Source: Pseudomonas sp. LD120 (GTDB taxonomy: Bacteria > Pseudomonadota > Gammaproteobacteria > Pseudomonadales > Pseudomonadaceae). Taken from it: a stretch of 64,000 bases of DNA. Numbering within the stretch: position 1 is the first letter of the stretch; every line of letters starts with the position of its first letter. A program made the translations under genes and the position numbers. The notes beneath the pieces are model-generated. The model saw only the letters and a list, made by a program, of their open reading frames with translations, was not told where the DNA came from and made no database searches. Positions 49,036 through 57,031 of this stretch are shown in pieces. The DNA lies in NCBI RefSeq assembly GCF_009861525.1, contig NZ_WVHL01000003.1, forward strand, positions 868,001-932,000, given 5' to 3'.

Positions 49036-50664
49036 ATGAGGTTTTCGAGAAGAGGATTTTTGACCGGTCTGGCGGTGACAGGAGCGGCTATCCCTGTGGC
49101 GTTCTACACCCAGAAGGCGTTGCAGCGTCAGGATATTCGCCGCAAGGAAGAGCAGGAGATCACCCCCGGGGAAGCCAAGTTGGAGGTGGCCCTGGACCCT
49201 GGCGTGCGCCTTGCCGATCACCTGCGGGGCATCTGGGACATCGAGTTCCTTGACGCCAACGGACCGCCATCCTTGCCTCGTAAAGGCTGTGAGTTGTTGC
49301 TGGATGCCGGCCCCACCGGGCGCGGCTTGCGCGGTGTGCTGGGGCGTGCGCAGAGCCTGCGCGGCGACGGCCCGGTGGAGTTTCTGGTGCAGGGCGACCT
49401 GGCGTCGGTGGATGCCGCCAAGCTGCGCTGGCGTCTGTTTGCCGGTGGCCGGATAGCCGGTGCCCCCAGCCATGAGTGCCAGGTGGTGCTCGACGAGGTC
49501 TGGGCCAGTTGGGGCAATGCCGGTAGCGGCACCCTCAGTGGCAGCCTGCAGTCGTTGCAGGCGTCGCCGCTGGCGCCGGTATCCGCGGCGCGTTTTGTGG
49601 CGCGCAAGCGGGTCTTTCCGGCCGCCCGGGACCAGAGCGGGCTGAGCCCCGCCTTGCTGGCGTGGCTGGTATCGCCGCAGCACCGCCTGTTCCACCAACT
49701 CTGGCACGCCTCGCGGGACCGTTGGCACACCCTGCCCAAGGACAAGCGCAACAGCTTGCGAGGGCTCGGCTGGCAGCCGGGCCCGGTCAAGCATGAGCGT
49801 GATGCCCGTGGGCGGCGCAAGCATCGCAATGCCTCGGGCATCGACTTTCTGTTCATGCACCGGCACATGTTGCTGCACGCCCGCTCGTTGCAGCCGGACC
49901 TGGTGTCCTGGCACCAGTTGCCGCAGCCCTGTGCCCGTCTTGAGCAGGACCGGCAGGCCTTTATCCGCTATTACGAAAACCATGACGGCTGTTCGGTGCC
50001 GCCGGCCTGGGTGGCCGACGACGATGAAGAGTTCACTCAATGGCTGCACGGGCTGAAAAGCGATGCGGCGTTCTACGGCAACTTCCAGGTCTGGGAGTCG
50101 CAGTACCAGGACCCGGAGTACCTCAGCCGCCTGACCCTGGGCCAGTTCGGCTCGGAGGTCGAACTGGGTCTGCACGACTGGCTGCACATGCGCTGGGCCG
50201 ATGTCGCCCGCGATCCTTCCAACGGCATGCCGGTGATGGAAGCGCGCCTGTCCTCGGATTTCGCCGGGCGCTGGTACCAGCCCGAGAACGACTTTCTCGG
50301 CGATCCCTTCTCGTCCCACGTGCACCCCATGTTCTGGAAATTCCATGGCTGGATCGATGACCGGATCGACGACTGGTTCCGGGCCCACGAGCGCTACCAC
50401 CCCGGCGAAGTGTTGCGTCGCGAGGTCAATGGCGTGCCCTGGTTCGCCCCAGGGCGCTGGGTCGAGATCGACGACCCGTGGCTGGGGGCCTCGACCCATG
50501 GCTGCGGCCCCCTGGGCAATGCCCCGGGAGAAATGTCCCTGGAGATGGATCAGGAGGTCATGAAGCTGGCCTTGCGCATCGCCCTGAGCCGTGACGAAAA
50601 GGTGCCGGACCTGCTCAAGCGGGCACCGCGGCGGCCCTGGTATGCCCAGCACTTGAAGCTCTGA
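49036..50664 (+). CDS. pvdP: ferribactin tyrosinase PvdP (Tat-exported)
   Basis: A 542-residue periplasmic copper enzyme that oxidises the D-Tyr of ferribactin and drives ring closure of the chromophore. The twin-arginine signal is MRFSRRGFLTG at the N-terminus. A beta-barrel domain (to about 200) precedes the tyrosinase domain, where candidate copper ligands are the His residues of RLFHQLWHASRDRWH, FLFMHRHMLLHAR and SSHVHPMFWKFHGWIDD. ATG 49036 (AAAGG upstream) is preferred to 49003, which would leave almost no leader after the PvdS box. Length agrees with the P. aeruginosa protein (544). It ends 10 bases before a convergent SMI1/KNR4-like gene. Confidence 0.95.
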   Translation: MRFSRRGFLTGLAVTGAAIPVAFYTQKALQRQDIRRKEEQEITPGEAKLEVALDPGVRLADHLRGIWDIEFLDANGPPSLPRKGCELLLDAGPTGRGLRGVLGRAQSLRGDGPVEFLVQGDLASVDAAKLRWRLFAGGRIAGAPSHECQVVLDEVWASWGNAGSGTLSGSLQSLQASPLAPVSAARFVARKRVFPAARDQSGLSPALLAWLVSPQHRLFHQLWHASRDRWHTLPKDKRNSLRGLGWQPGPVKHERDARGRRKHRNASGIDFLFMHRHMLLHARSLQPDLVSWHQLPQPCARLEQDRQAFIRYYENHDGCSVPPAWVADDDEEFTQWLHGLKSDAAFYGNFQVWESQYQDPEYLSRLTLGQFGSEVELGLHDWLHMRWADVARDPSNGMPVMEARLSSDFAGRWYQPENDFLGDPFSSHVHPMFWKFHGWIDDRIDDWFRAHERYHPGEVLRREVNGVPWFAPGRWVEIDDPWLGASTHGCGPLGNAPGEMSLEMDQEVMKLALRIALSRDEKVPDLLKRAPRRPWYAQHLKL

Positions 50665-50674
50665 GGCGGGGGAT

Positions 50675-51112
50675 TCAGTTGCTCAGGGCCACTTCGGCGA
50701 GGAAGCTCAAGAGTCCGCTGTATCGGCTGGCCTGCCATTGCCCGGTGTTGTGGTCGAAGCACTCGACCGGCGCCGGGCAGTGCCGGTTCTCGATCCTGAA
50801 CCCGTAGAAGTCACCGCAGCCGTTCTCTGAAAACAGCAGGTGATCCTTGGCGATGGTCGGGTGCGCCCGGTTGATCTCGACCAGATGGAAATCACTGCTG
50901 CTGTCCAGCGAGTAGAGCGTGCTCAGGGCAAAGTAGCCGCCACCGCACTCCTTGAGGAACCAGGCGTAATCGGCCGGCAGTTGCAGCCCCAAGGCCTGCT
51001 GCGCCTCCAGGATCTGGGCTTGGCTGGCAGGGCGGTCTGACGGCAGTTCGAACCAGATCGGATGGCTGCGCTTGCGCTCGTCCAGCAGTTGCTTGAAGTC
51101 CTCGACGTGCAT
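50675..51112 (-). CDS. SMI1/KNR4 (SUKH) family protein
   Basis: A 145-residue single-domain protein with SUKH-fold features: ASQAQILEAQQALGLQLPADYAWFLKECGGGYF is the characteristic opening helix, LP and GGG region, followed by DSSSDFHLVEIN and CGDFYGFRIE, typical of the later strands. SUKH proteins are often immunity proteins against polymorphic toxins, but many stand-alone copies have no known partner. No toxin gene is next to it. It is the second gene of a pair with 51131-51430 (18-base gap), lodged between pvdP and opmQ. No PvdS box is seen upstream. Confidence 0.85.
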   Translation of the reverse strand: MHVEDFKQLLDERKRSHPIWFELPSDRPASQAQILEAQQALGLQLPADYAWFLKECGGGYFALSTLYSLDSSSDFHLVEINRAHPTIAKDHLLFSENGCGDFYGFRIENRHCPAPVECFDHNTGQWQASRYSGLLSFLAEVALSN

Positions 51113-51130
51113 TTTTTGCTCCTTGTGCAG

Positions 51131-51430
51131 TCAGTCGTCCGTCAGGATGGACCAGGCACCGTGTTGCTCCAGTAAGTCCTGCAGCGCCTGCAGCTCTGCG
51201 GCGGGCGGCGGCTGGCCGGTCACGGCGGCGTAGAGGTCGTTGAGCATGAAGTCTGCGTCCCTGTGGGTGAGCTGAGCCATCAGCTGTGCCAGATTGCGGT
51301 CGCACCAGTGCGGGTACAGCAGCACCAGAAGACGGTTGTAGTCGCGGCTGTCGAGCCCGTTGGGGTAGACCTTGCGCAGTAGGGGCAGCAGGCCTGCCAG
51401 TGGCTCGTGCGGCGCTTTTTCGAGGGGCAT
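51131..51430 (-). CDS. DUF3349-like small protein
   Basis: A 99-residue, largely helical, acidic protein. The pattern LLRKVYPNGLDSRDYNRLLVLLY, then AQLMAQL, then DLYAAVTGQPPPAAELQALQDLL and a final HGAW resembles DUF3349, a small family I associate mainly with actinobacteria. The match is from memory. Function unknown. It lies 99 bases downstream of opmQ on the same strand, with a hairpin between, so it could be weakly co-transcribed with the efflux operon, and it is followed by the SUKH gene. Confidence 0.65.
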   Translation of the reverse strand: MPLEKAPHEPLAGLLPLLRKVYPNGLDSRDYNRLLVLLYPHWCDRNLAQLMAQLTHRDADFMLNDLYAAVTGQPPPAAELQALQDLLEQHGAWSILTDD

Positions 51431-51496
51431 GGGCTTTGTTGGCGGTGGGGCGGGAGGGGATTCTAGGCGATTGCACGCTCGGCCGTTGCGCTGGGC

Positions 51497-51525
51497 GCGG
51501 GAGTGACCGGGCCGGCCACTCCCGC
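51497..51525 (-). terminator. hairpin just after opmQ
   Basis: A 9-bp perfect stem (51497-51505 with 51517-51525) extended inward by four more pairs after one mismatch, starting 4 bases after the opmQ stop. It is strong but lacks a T-run on the minus strand, so it may attenuate rather than end transcription. Confidence 0.5.
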
Positions 51526-51529
51526 CTTG

Positions 51530-52921
51530 TCATTGGCTCCAGCCGCCCCCCAGGGCCTTGTACAGGGCGATGCTCGATTGCAGGCGCGACAGCCGCAGTT
51601 GCACGTTCTGGTCCTGGGCGGTGTACAGGGTGCGTTGGGTTTCCAGCACGGTCAGCAGGTCTTCGGCGCCGGCCTGATAGCGGCTCTGGGCGATCTCGAA
51701 GGCGCGCTGCGCCTGATTCAGCTCTTCGCTCTGCCACTGGCGCTGCTGGTCCAGGCCGCGAATGCTGTTGAGGGCTTTTTCCACATCGGCAAAACCATTG
51801 ATGATCGCCCCGCGATAGTTCTCCAGCAGCTCTTCCTGGCGCGCCCTGGCCTTGTCCCGCTCGGCGCTCAGGCGCCCGTTGTTGAAGATCGGCGCCATCA
51901 GGCCGGAGGTGAGGCTGTAGAAGGGGTTGCGCAACACGTTGCCCAGCTTGTCGGCATCCGAGCCCAGGTTGGCGGTCAGGGTCAGGGTCGGCAGCATCGC
52001 CGCCCGCGCCACGCTGACGTCGGCCTGGGCCGCTGCCAGCCGGGCCTCGGCAGCGGCGATATCGGGGCGGCGGGTCAGCAGCTCGCTGGGCACTCCGGCG
52101 TCGATGGTCGGCCAGTTCAATTGGGCCAAAGGCTGATCGCTCAGGGTCAGGCTCTGCACCGGCCGACCCAGCAGGGTGGCGAGGGTGATCAGCGCCTCTT
52201 CGGCCTGCTGTTGCACCAGGGGCAGCTGGCGTTGCTGGGCGGCCACCAGGCTTTTCTGCTGGGCCAGTTCCAGGGCGGTGGCCGAGCCGGCGTCGTAGCG
52301 GGTTTGCACCAGTTGCAGCACGTTCTGCGCATTGGCCAGGTTGAGTTCGGCGATACGCAGCTGTTCGCGCAGGGACAGGACCTGGGCGTAGTTGTTGGCC
52401 ACGCCGCTGAGCAGGGTCAGCTCAACGGTGGCCTGGTCGAACTCGCTGGCCTGGACTCCGAGCCGGGCGCTGTCGTAGGCGGCGCGGCGACCGCCCCAGA
52501 AGTCGACTTCATAGGTGGCGCTCAGGCCCGCGTCGAACGAGTTCGTGACCGTGCTGTTGCTGCTGGAATCGAGCTGGCTGGCGTTGTTGCCGCGCAACTG
52601 TTTTCTGCGGCTGGCGTTGAAGGTGCCATTGACGCTGGGCAGCAGCGGCGCCCCGGCGACGATGGCACTGGCCTGGGCCTGGCGGACCCGGGCCATGGCG
52701 GCCGCCAGGTCGTGGCTGCCGGCCCGGGCTTCGGCGATCAGTTGGTCCAGCTCCGGGCTGCCGAAACGGGTCCACCAGCGCAGGTCTTGCTGCTGGTCGC
52801 CCTGGCTGGCGGGAGAGTGCCAGGACGCCGGTGCTTGCAGGCCGCTTTCCGGGCGCGGCGCGGGGCTGCTGCAGGCCGCCAGCAAAATACTGGCGGCCAG
52901 GAGGGGCAGGTGCACTTTCAT
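51530..52921 (-). CDS. opmQ: outer-membrane efflux lipoprotein OpmQ
   Basis: A 463-residue TolC/OprM-type channel. The signal peptide MKVHLPLLAASILLAAC ends in a lipobox Cys at residue 17. Two repeated outer-membrane efflux domains follow, with long coiled-coil helices (for example SALTALELAQQKSLVAAQQRQ in a slightly diverged form) and the closing QTLYTAQDQNVQLRLSRLQ-like helix. It is the outer-membrane part of PvdRT-OpmQ, which recycles pyoverdine from the periplasm and exports it. ATG 52921 is taken because it starts the lipoprotein signal; a GTG at 52936 would add five codons and overlap pvdT. It is the last gene of pvdR-pvdT-opmQ. Confidence 0.94.
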   Translation of the reverse strand: MKVHLPLLAASILLAACSSPAPRPESGLQAPASWHSPASQGDQQQDLRWWTRFGSPELDQLIAEARAGSHDLAAAMARVRQAQASAIVAGAPLLPSVNGTFNASRRKQLRGNNASQLDSSSNSTVTNSFDAGLSATYEVDFWGGRRAAYDSARLGVQASEFDQATVELTLLSGVANNYAQVLSLREQLRIAELNLANAQNVLQLVQTRYDAGSATALELAQQKSLVAAQQRQLPLVQQQAEEALITLATLLGRPVQSLTLSDQPLAQLNWPTIDAGVPSELLTRRPDIAAAEARLAAAQADVSVARAAMLPTLTLTANLGSDADKLGNVLRNPFYSLTSGLMAPIFNNGRLSAERDKARARQEELLENYRGAIINGFADVEKALNSIRGLDQQRQWQSEELNQAQRAFEIAQSRYQAGAEDLLTVLETQRTLYTAQDQNVQLRLSRLQSSIALYKALGGGWSQ

Positions 52922-52928
52922 AGATCGA

Positions 52929-54902
52929 TCATTCACTGGTAAGGGCCGTGACCGGGTCGAGCCGGGCAGCTTTGCGGGCCGGCATGAAGCCGAAGATGAC
53001 GCCGGTGACCAGGGCGCAGGCGAAGGCGCCGAGCACTGCGGCCAGGGAGAAGGCCACCGCCACTTCGCTGAGGATCAGGATGCCGCCGATGATCAGGGCC
53101 ACGCCGATGCCGGCCAGGCCGCCGACCACCGAAAGCATCACTGCTTCGGTGAGGAACTGGCGCAGGATGTCGCGCTGGCGGGCACCGGTGGCCATGCGGA
53201 TACCGATTTCCCGGGTGCGTTCGCGCACGGTCATGAGCATGATGTTCATCACCCCGATGCCGCCCACCAGCAGCGAGATCGCGGCAATGGCCCCGAGCAT
53301 CAGCGACAGGGTGTTCTGGGTCCGGGCCTCGGCCTGGATCATCGCGGCGTTGTTGGTCAGTTCGAAATCGCGCTTGCCGCCGTGCATGCGCAGCATCAGT
53401 TCATCGATCTCCTGTTCGGTCTGCTTGACCCGGCTGGCATCGGCGGCGGCGATCGCCACGTATTGTGGGTTGTGGTCGCCGAACAGGCGGATGCTGGCGG
53501 CGGAGTAGGGCACGGCGATGCGGTCGTCACTGTCGCTGTCGCCGGAGCTGGCGCCTTTTTCCGAGAGTACGCCGACCACCTGGAACGGCACGTTTTCGAT
53601 GAGGATGTACTGGCCGATGGGGTTGGCCACGTCCTTGAGGAGCTTTTCCCGGACCTTGTGGCCAATCACCGCCACGGCAGCCGCCGAGCGTTCGTCGGCT
53701 TCGCTGAAGTAGCTGCCCTGCACCACCGGCCAGTTGAAGATCTGCGGGAAATTGGTGTCGTTACCGCCGACATAGGCCATGTAGTCGCGGTTGCCGTAGC
53801 GCACCCCGGCCTGCGCGCCGTTGACCGGCATGATGCGTTTCACCTGGGGCAGGTTGGCCAGGGCGGCGACGTCATCCAGGGTGACGATGCCTTCCGGGGT
53901 GCGCGGGTTGGGCGAGTAGCCGCTCAGGTAAATGATGTTCGAACCGAAGGCGCCCATCTGTGCCATCACCTGGCGCTTGCTGCCTTCGCCCACCGCCAGC
54001 ATCACCACCACCGAGGCCACGCCGATGACGATCCCCAGCAGGGTCAGGGCGGTGCGGAAGCGGTTGATCCACATCACCCGCCAGGCCGCCTGCACCGCTT
54101 CCAGCAGCTCGCCTTTCCAGGCGCCGGTGGCTTCGCTGCCGTCGGCCAGGCGCTGGCGCAGGTCCACCGCCTGCAAGGCGCCGGCGTTGGCGCTCTGTTG
54201 CACCGACGGGTCGTGGTGGGCGGTGTCGCTGATGATCTCGCCGTCGCGGATCTCGATGATGCGCTTGGCCCGTGCCGCCACTTCGCGGTCGTGGGTGATG
54301 AGGATCACCACGTGGCCCTGGCTGGCCAGTTCGTCCAGCAGGGCCATGACTTCGGCGCCGCTGTGGCTGTCCAGGGCGCCGGTGGGTTCGTCGGCGAGGA
54401 TGATGTGGCCGCCGTTCATCAGGGCGCGGGCGATGGACACCCGCTGCTGCTGGCCGCCGGACAATTGATGCGGACGGTTGCCGCTGCGGCTGGCCAGGCC
54501 CAGGCGCTCCAGCAGGGCGGCGGCGCGGGCGTGGCGTTCGGCGGCCGGGGTGCCGGCGTAGATGGCCGGCATCTCGACGTTTTCCTGGGCCGAGCCGGAA
54601 GGGATCAGGTGGTAGCCCTGGAACACGAAGCCGAAGGCCTCGCGGCGCAGCCAGGCCAGTTCGTCGCTGTCCAGATGAGCCACATTCTCCCCGGCGAACA
54701 GGTACTCGCCCGAGGTCGGGCGGTCCAGGCAGCCGAGGATGTTCATCAGGGTCGACTTGCCGGAGCCTGAGGCGCCGACGATGGCGACGAATTCCCCGGC
54801 GTGGATCGACAGGTCGATGCCGCGCAGGACATCGACTTGCGGGCTGTCGCCACCACCGTAGGATTTGCGGATCTGCCTGAGGTCGATCAGTGGCGTCTGC
54901 AT
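52929..54902 (-). CDS. pvdT: MacB-type ABC efflux subunit PvdT
   Basis: A 657-residue fusion of an N-terminal ATPase and a C-terminal MacB permease. ATPase: Walker [10 protein letters not shown] (about 43-51), signature [15 protein letters not shown], Walker [12 protein letters not shown]. Permease: one helix near 285, a large periplasmic MacB_PCD domain, then three C-terminal helices in the FtsX domain beginning after [20 protein letters not shown]. It works with PvdR and OpmQ to pump pyoverdine out of the periplasm. Its ATG directly abuts the pvdR stop (TGA-ATG), with GGAGG inside the end of pvdR, so the two are coupled. Confidence 0.95.
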   Translation of the reverse strand: MQTPLIDLRQIRKSYGGGDSPQVDVLRGIDLSIHAGEFVAIVGASGSGKSTLMNILGCLDRPTSGEYLFAGENVAHLDSDELAWLRREAFGFVFQGYHLIPSGSAQENVEMPAIYAGTPAAERHARAAALLERLGLASRSGNRPHQLSGGQQQRVSIARALMNGGHIILADEPTGALDSHSGAEVMALLDELASQGHVVILITHDREVAARAKRIIEIRDGEIISDTAHHDPSVQQSANAGALQAVDLRQRLADGSEATGAWKGELLEAVQAAWRVMWINRFRTALTLLGIVIGVASVVVMLAVGEGSKRQVMAQMGAFGSNIIYLSGYSPNPRTPEGIVTLDDVAALANLPQVKRIMPVNGAQAGVRYGNRDYMAYVGGNDTNFPQIFNWPVVQGSYFSEADERSAAAVAVIGHKVREKLLKDVANPIGQYILIENVPFQVVGVLSEKGASSGDSDSDDRIAVPYSAASIRLFGDHNPQYVAIAAADASRVKQTEQEIDELMLRMHGGKRDFELTNNAAMIQAEARTQNTLSLMLGAIAAISLLVGGIGVMNIMLMTVRERTREIGIRMATGARQRDILRQFLTEAVMLSVVGGLAGIGVALIIGGILILSEVAVAFSLAAVLGAFACALVTGVIFGFMPARKAARLDPVTALTSE

Positions 54903-56075
54903 TCAACCTCCGCTGTTGTTGGTCGGGCCGATCAGCAGGTGCTCGCCTTCGTTCAGGCCGTCCAGCACCTGGATGCGCAGGCGGTCGCTGATGCCGACCC
55001 GGACCTTGCGCGTCTCGATCGAACCGTTCTTGGCCACCACCCGGGCCATCTGCTGGTCCGGCTCGCTGCTGCCCTGCAGGGCGGCGATGGGCGCGGTGAG
55101 GACGTTCTTTGCCTGGCTGGCGACAAAGAACACCTGGGTGGTCATTTCCGCCATCAGCGCGTTGTCGGCGTTGTCCACGTCCAGCAGCACGGTGTAGAGC
55201 ACCACCCGGCCGCTGCCGCTTTTGCTGGTGCTGGCCGGGCTGCCGCCGCCCTGGCTGGTTTCGTTCAGCGGCTTGGGCGGGATCGGCAGGATCTGGCGCA
55301 CGGTGCTGGTCCAGCGCCGGTTGCCGCCGCTCAAGGTGGTGAAGTAGGCCGGCATGCCGGGTTTGACGTGGCCGATGTCGGCTTCGGAGACTTCGGCCCA
55401 GACCGTCATGGGCGAGAGTTTGGCGATGCGCAGGATCAACGGGGTCTGCTGCTGGGCGTTGAGGGTCTGGCCTTCGCGGGCGTCCACCGCCACCACGGTG
55501 CCGGACATGGGGGCGTAGATGCGCGTATAGCCCAGCTCCGCCTGGTCGCTGCGCAAACTGGCCTGGGCCTGGCGGATCTGTGCCTTGAACATGTTGATCC
55601 GCGCCTGGGTGGCCTTGAGTTCGGCCTGGGCGGTCTGTACGTCCTCTTCGCGAGTGGCGCCACCGGCCGCCAGGTTCTGCTGGCGCTGGTATTTCTGCCG
55701 GGCCAACTGGTTCTGGGCGTACTGCTCCTGTAACTGGGCCTGCAGGTTCTCAATGGCGAAACGGCTGGCGTCGAGTTTGGCCTGCTGGGTGGCCGGGTCG
55801 ATCTCCACCAGCAGTTGGCCCTCTTTGACGGTGTCGCCGGCTTCGACGTGGATCTTGCGGATCTGCCCGGAGGCCTGGGCGCCGACGTCCACATAACGTC
55901 TGGGTTGCAGGGTGCCCAGGGCGGTGACGCTGCTTTCGATATCGCCGCGTTGCACTTGTACGGTGGCGAACTGGTCGCGCCCGGGAGGGCTGAGCGTCCA
56001 GGCGGCGATGGCAATAGCGGGGATCACACAGAGTGCGGCAAGCAGGGCGCGTCGGGTATGTCGAGGACGTTTCAT
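54903..56075 (-). CDS. pvdR: periplasmic adaptor PvdR (MacA type)
   Basis: A 390-residue membrane-fusion protein. An N-terminal hydrophobic anchor (about 10-28) is followed by the lipoyl half-motif GTLQPRRYVDVGAQASGQIRKI, a long coiled-coil hairpin (about 90-175, Gln- and Ala-rich), the second lipoyl half (IYAPMSGTVVAVDAREGQT) and a beta-barrel. It links PvdT to OpmQ. First gene of the efflux operon, with a canonical PvdS box 109 bases upstream of the start. Confidence 0.95.
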   Translation of the reverse strand: MKRPRHTRRALLAALCVIPAIAIAAWTLSPPGRDQFATVQVQRGDIESSVTALGTLQPRRYVDVGAQASGQIRKIHVEAGDTVKEGQLLVEIDPATQQAKLDASRFAIENLQAQLQEQYAQNQLARQKYQRQQNLAAGGATREEDVQTAQAELKATQARINMFKAQIRQAQASLRSDQAELGYTRIYAPMSGTVVAVDAREGQTLNAQQQTPLILRIAKLSPMTVWAEVSEADIGHVKPGMPAYFTTLSGGNRRWTSTVRQILPIPPKPLNETSQGGGSPASTSKSGSGRVVLYTVLLDVDNADNALMAEMTTQVFFVASQAKNVLTAPIAALQGSSEPDQQMARVVAKNGSIETRKVRVGISDRLRIQVLDGLNEGEHLLIGPTNNSGG

Positions 56076-56183
56076 GCAGGGTTCCGGCCGGGGGGTATCG
56101 GCCCGTCATGCCGAGCGAATCGCGAGATGCGGCGCGGCTGGAGGCTGCCGCAGAAACGGCAGAGACGGGGAGCTGTCAGGTAA

Positions 56184-56207
56184 ACGAGAGGCCACCGGGT
56201 GAATTTA
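56184..56207 (-). promoter_or_regulatory. PvdS-type promoter motif of pvdR-pvdT-opmQ
   Basis: Minus strand: TAAAT 56207-56203, 16-base spacer, CGT 56186-56184; exact consensus. Confidence 0.9.
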
Positions 56208-56282
56208 GCTGCCGACACATAGCGTTACAGCTGTCGGAAAACTGAAAATAAACCCGCGGCGGCGCTACGGTACTTTAAATCT

Positions 56283-56303
56283 ATATGAGAATTACTATAA
56301 ATT
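56283..56303 (+). promoter_or_regulatory. Fur-like site upstream of fpvI
   Basis: The AT-rich stretch ATATGAGAATTACTATAAATT shares GAGAATTACTA with the segment before fpvA and has Fur-box-like hexamers. It lies about 100 bases before the fpvI start. In P. aeruginosa fpvI is repressed by Fur. The 324-base gap 56076-56399 otherwise holds only the pvdR promoter and the fpvI leader. Confidence 0.55.
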
Positions 56304-56399
56304 ACGCCACCTCTAAACTGCCATCATTGAATCACCGGGCCCAGCCGGCCATGCCGGTCTTGCTCAAGGACAGAATCGCCGCCAGGGCGGTCGGGAGCC

Positions 56400-56882
56400 A
56401 TGTTGGAAAGTTACTATCGCGAGCTGATGTGCTTCCTCAATGCCAAGCTGGGCAATCGCCAAGTGGCCGAGGACGTGGTGCACGATGCTTATGTGCGAGT
56501 GCTGGAGCGTTCCAGCGATACGCCCATCGAACAGCCGCGAGCGTTTCTCTACCGCACGGCGCTGAACCTGGTGATCGACGGCCATCGACGCAATGCCCTG
56601 CGCCAGTCCGAACCCCTGGAGGTGCTGGACAACGAAGAGCGCTACTTCAACCCTTCACCGCAGACCAGCCTGGACCACGGCCAGCGCCTGGAGATGCTGC
56701 AGCGCGCCTTGGCGGAACTGCCGCGGCTGTGTCGCGAGAGCTTTCTCCTGCGCAAGCTCGAAGGCTTGTCCCATCCGCAGATCGCCGAGCAGTTGGGGAT
56801 TTCCCGCAGTCTGGTGGAGAAGCACATCGTCAATGCCATGAAGCATTGCCGGGTGCGGTTGCGGCAGTGGGACGCTCAATAA
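56400..56882 (+). CDS. fpvI: ECF sigma factor FpvI
   Basis: A 160-residue iron-starvation-type ECF sigma factor with region 2 (about 1-70: YRELMCFLNAKLGNRQVAEDVVHDAYVRVLE, then PRAFLYRTALNLVIDGHRR) and region 4 (about 95-155: ALAELPRLCRESFLLRKLEGLSHPQIAEQLGISRSLVEKHI). GGGAG precedes the ATG. Its length and its place beside pvdA and pvdR fit FpvI, which drives fpvA, rather than the longer PvdS. In P. aeruginosa FpvI is held by the anti-sigma FpvR until FpvA binds ferripyoverdine. No anti-sigma gene is adjacent here or anywhere in the window. Confidence 0.88.
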   Translation: MLESYYRELMCFLNAKLGNRQVAEDVVHDAYVRVLERSSDTPIEQPRAFLYRTALNLVIDGHRRNALRQSEPLEVLDNEERYFNPSPQTSLDHGQRLEMLQRALAELPRLCRESFLLRKLEGLSHPQIAEQLGISRSLVEKHIVNAMKHCRVRLRQWDAQ

Positions 56883-56908
56883 GGCGTTGCCATTGCGACG
56901 CATTTAGT

Positions 56909-56932
56909 TAAATTTTTTTTCATTGTCCTCGT
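56909..56932 (+). promoter_or_regulatory. PvdS-type promoter motif of pvdA
   Basis: TAAAT 56909-56913, 16-base spacer starting with a T-run, CGT 56930-56932; exact consensus, 99 bases upstream of the pvdA ATG and 27 bases after fpvI ends. Confidence 0.9.
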
Positions 56933-57031
56933 CCCTACTCAACAGACGATCCGCTGTCCTGCATGGGCCAGTCGGGTCACCGTGACACCTTATCTCCCGC
57001 GTTGAGGCGGTTTATCCAGAGGACACTGGAA

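Noticed and set aside
56909..56932. T-run as a terminator for fpvI
   Set aside because: The eight T residues lie inside the pvdA PvdS box spacer and no hairpin precedes them.
56963..57031. Longer N-terminus for pvdA
   Set aside because: The extra 23 codons are not conserved in style and the ATG at 57032 has a good ribosome site and gives the usual PvdA beginning.
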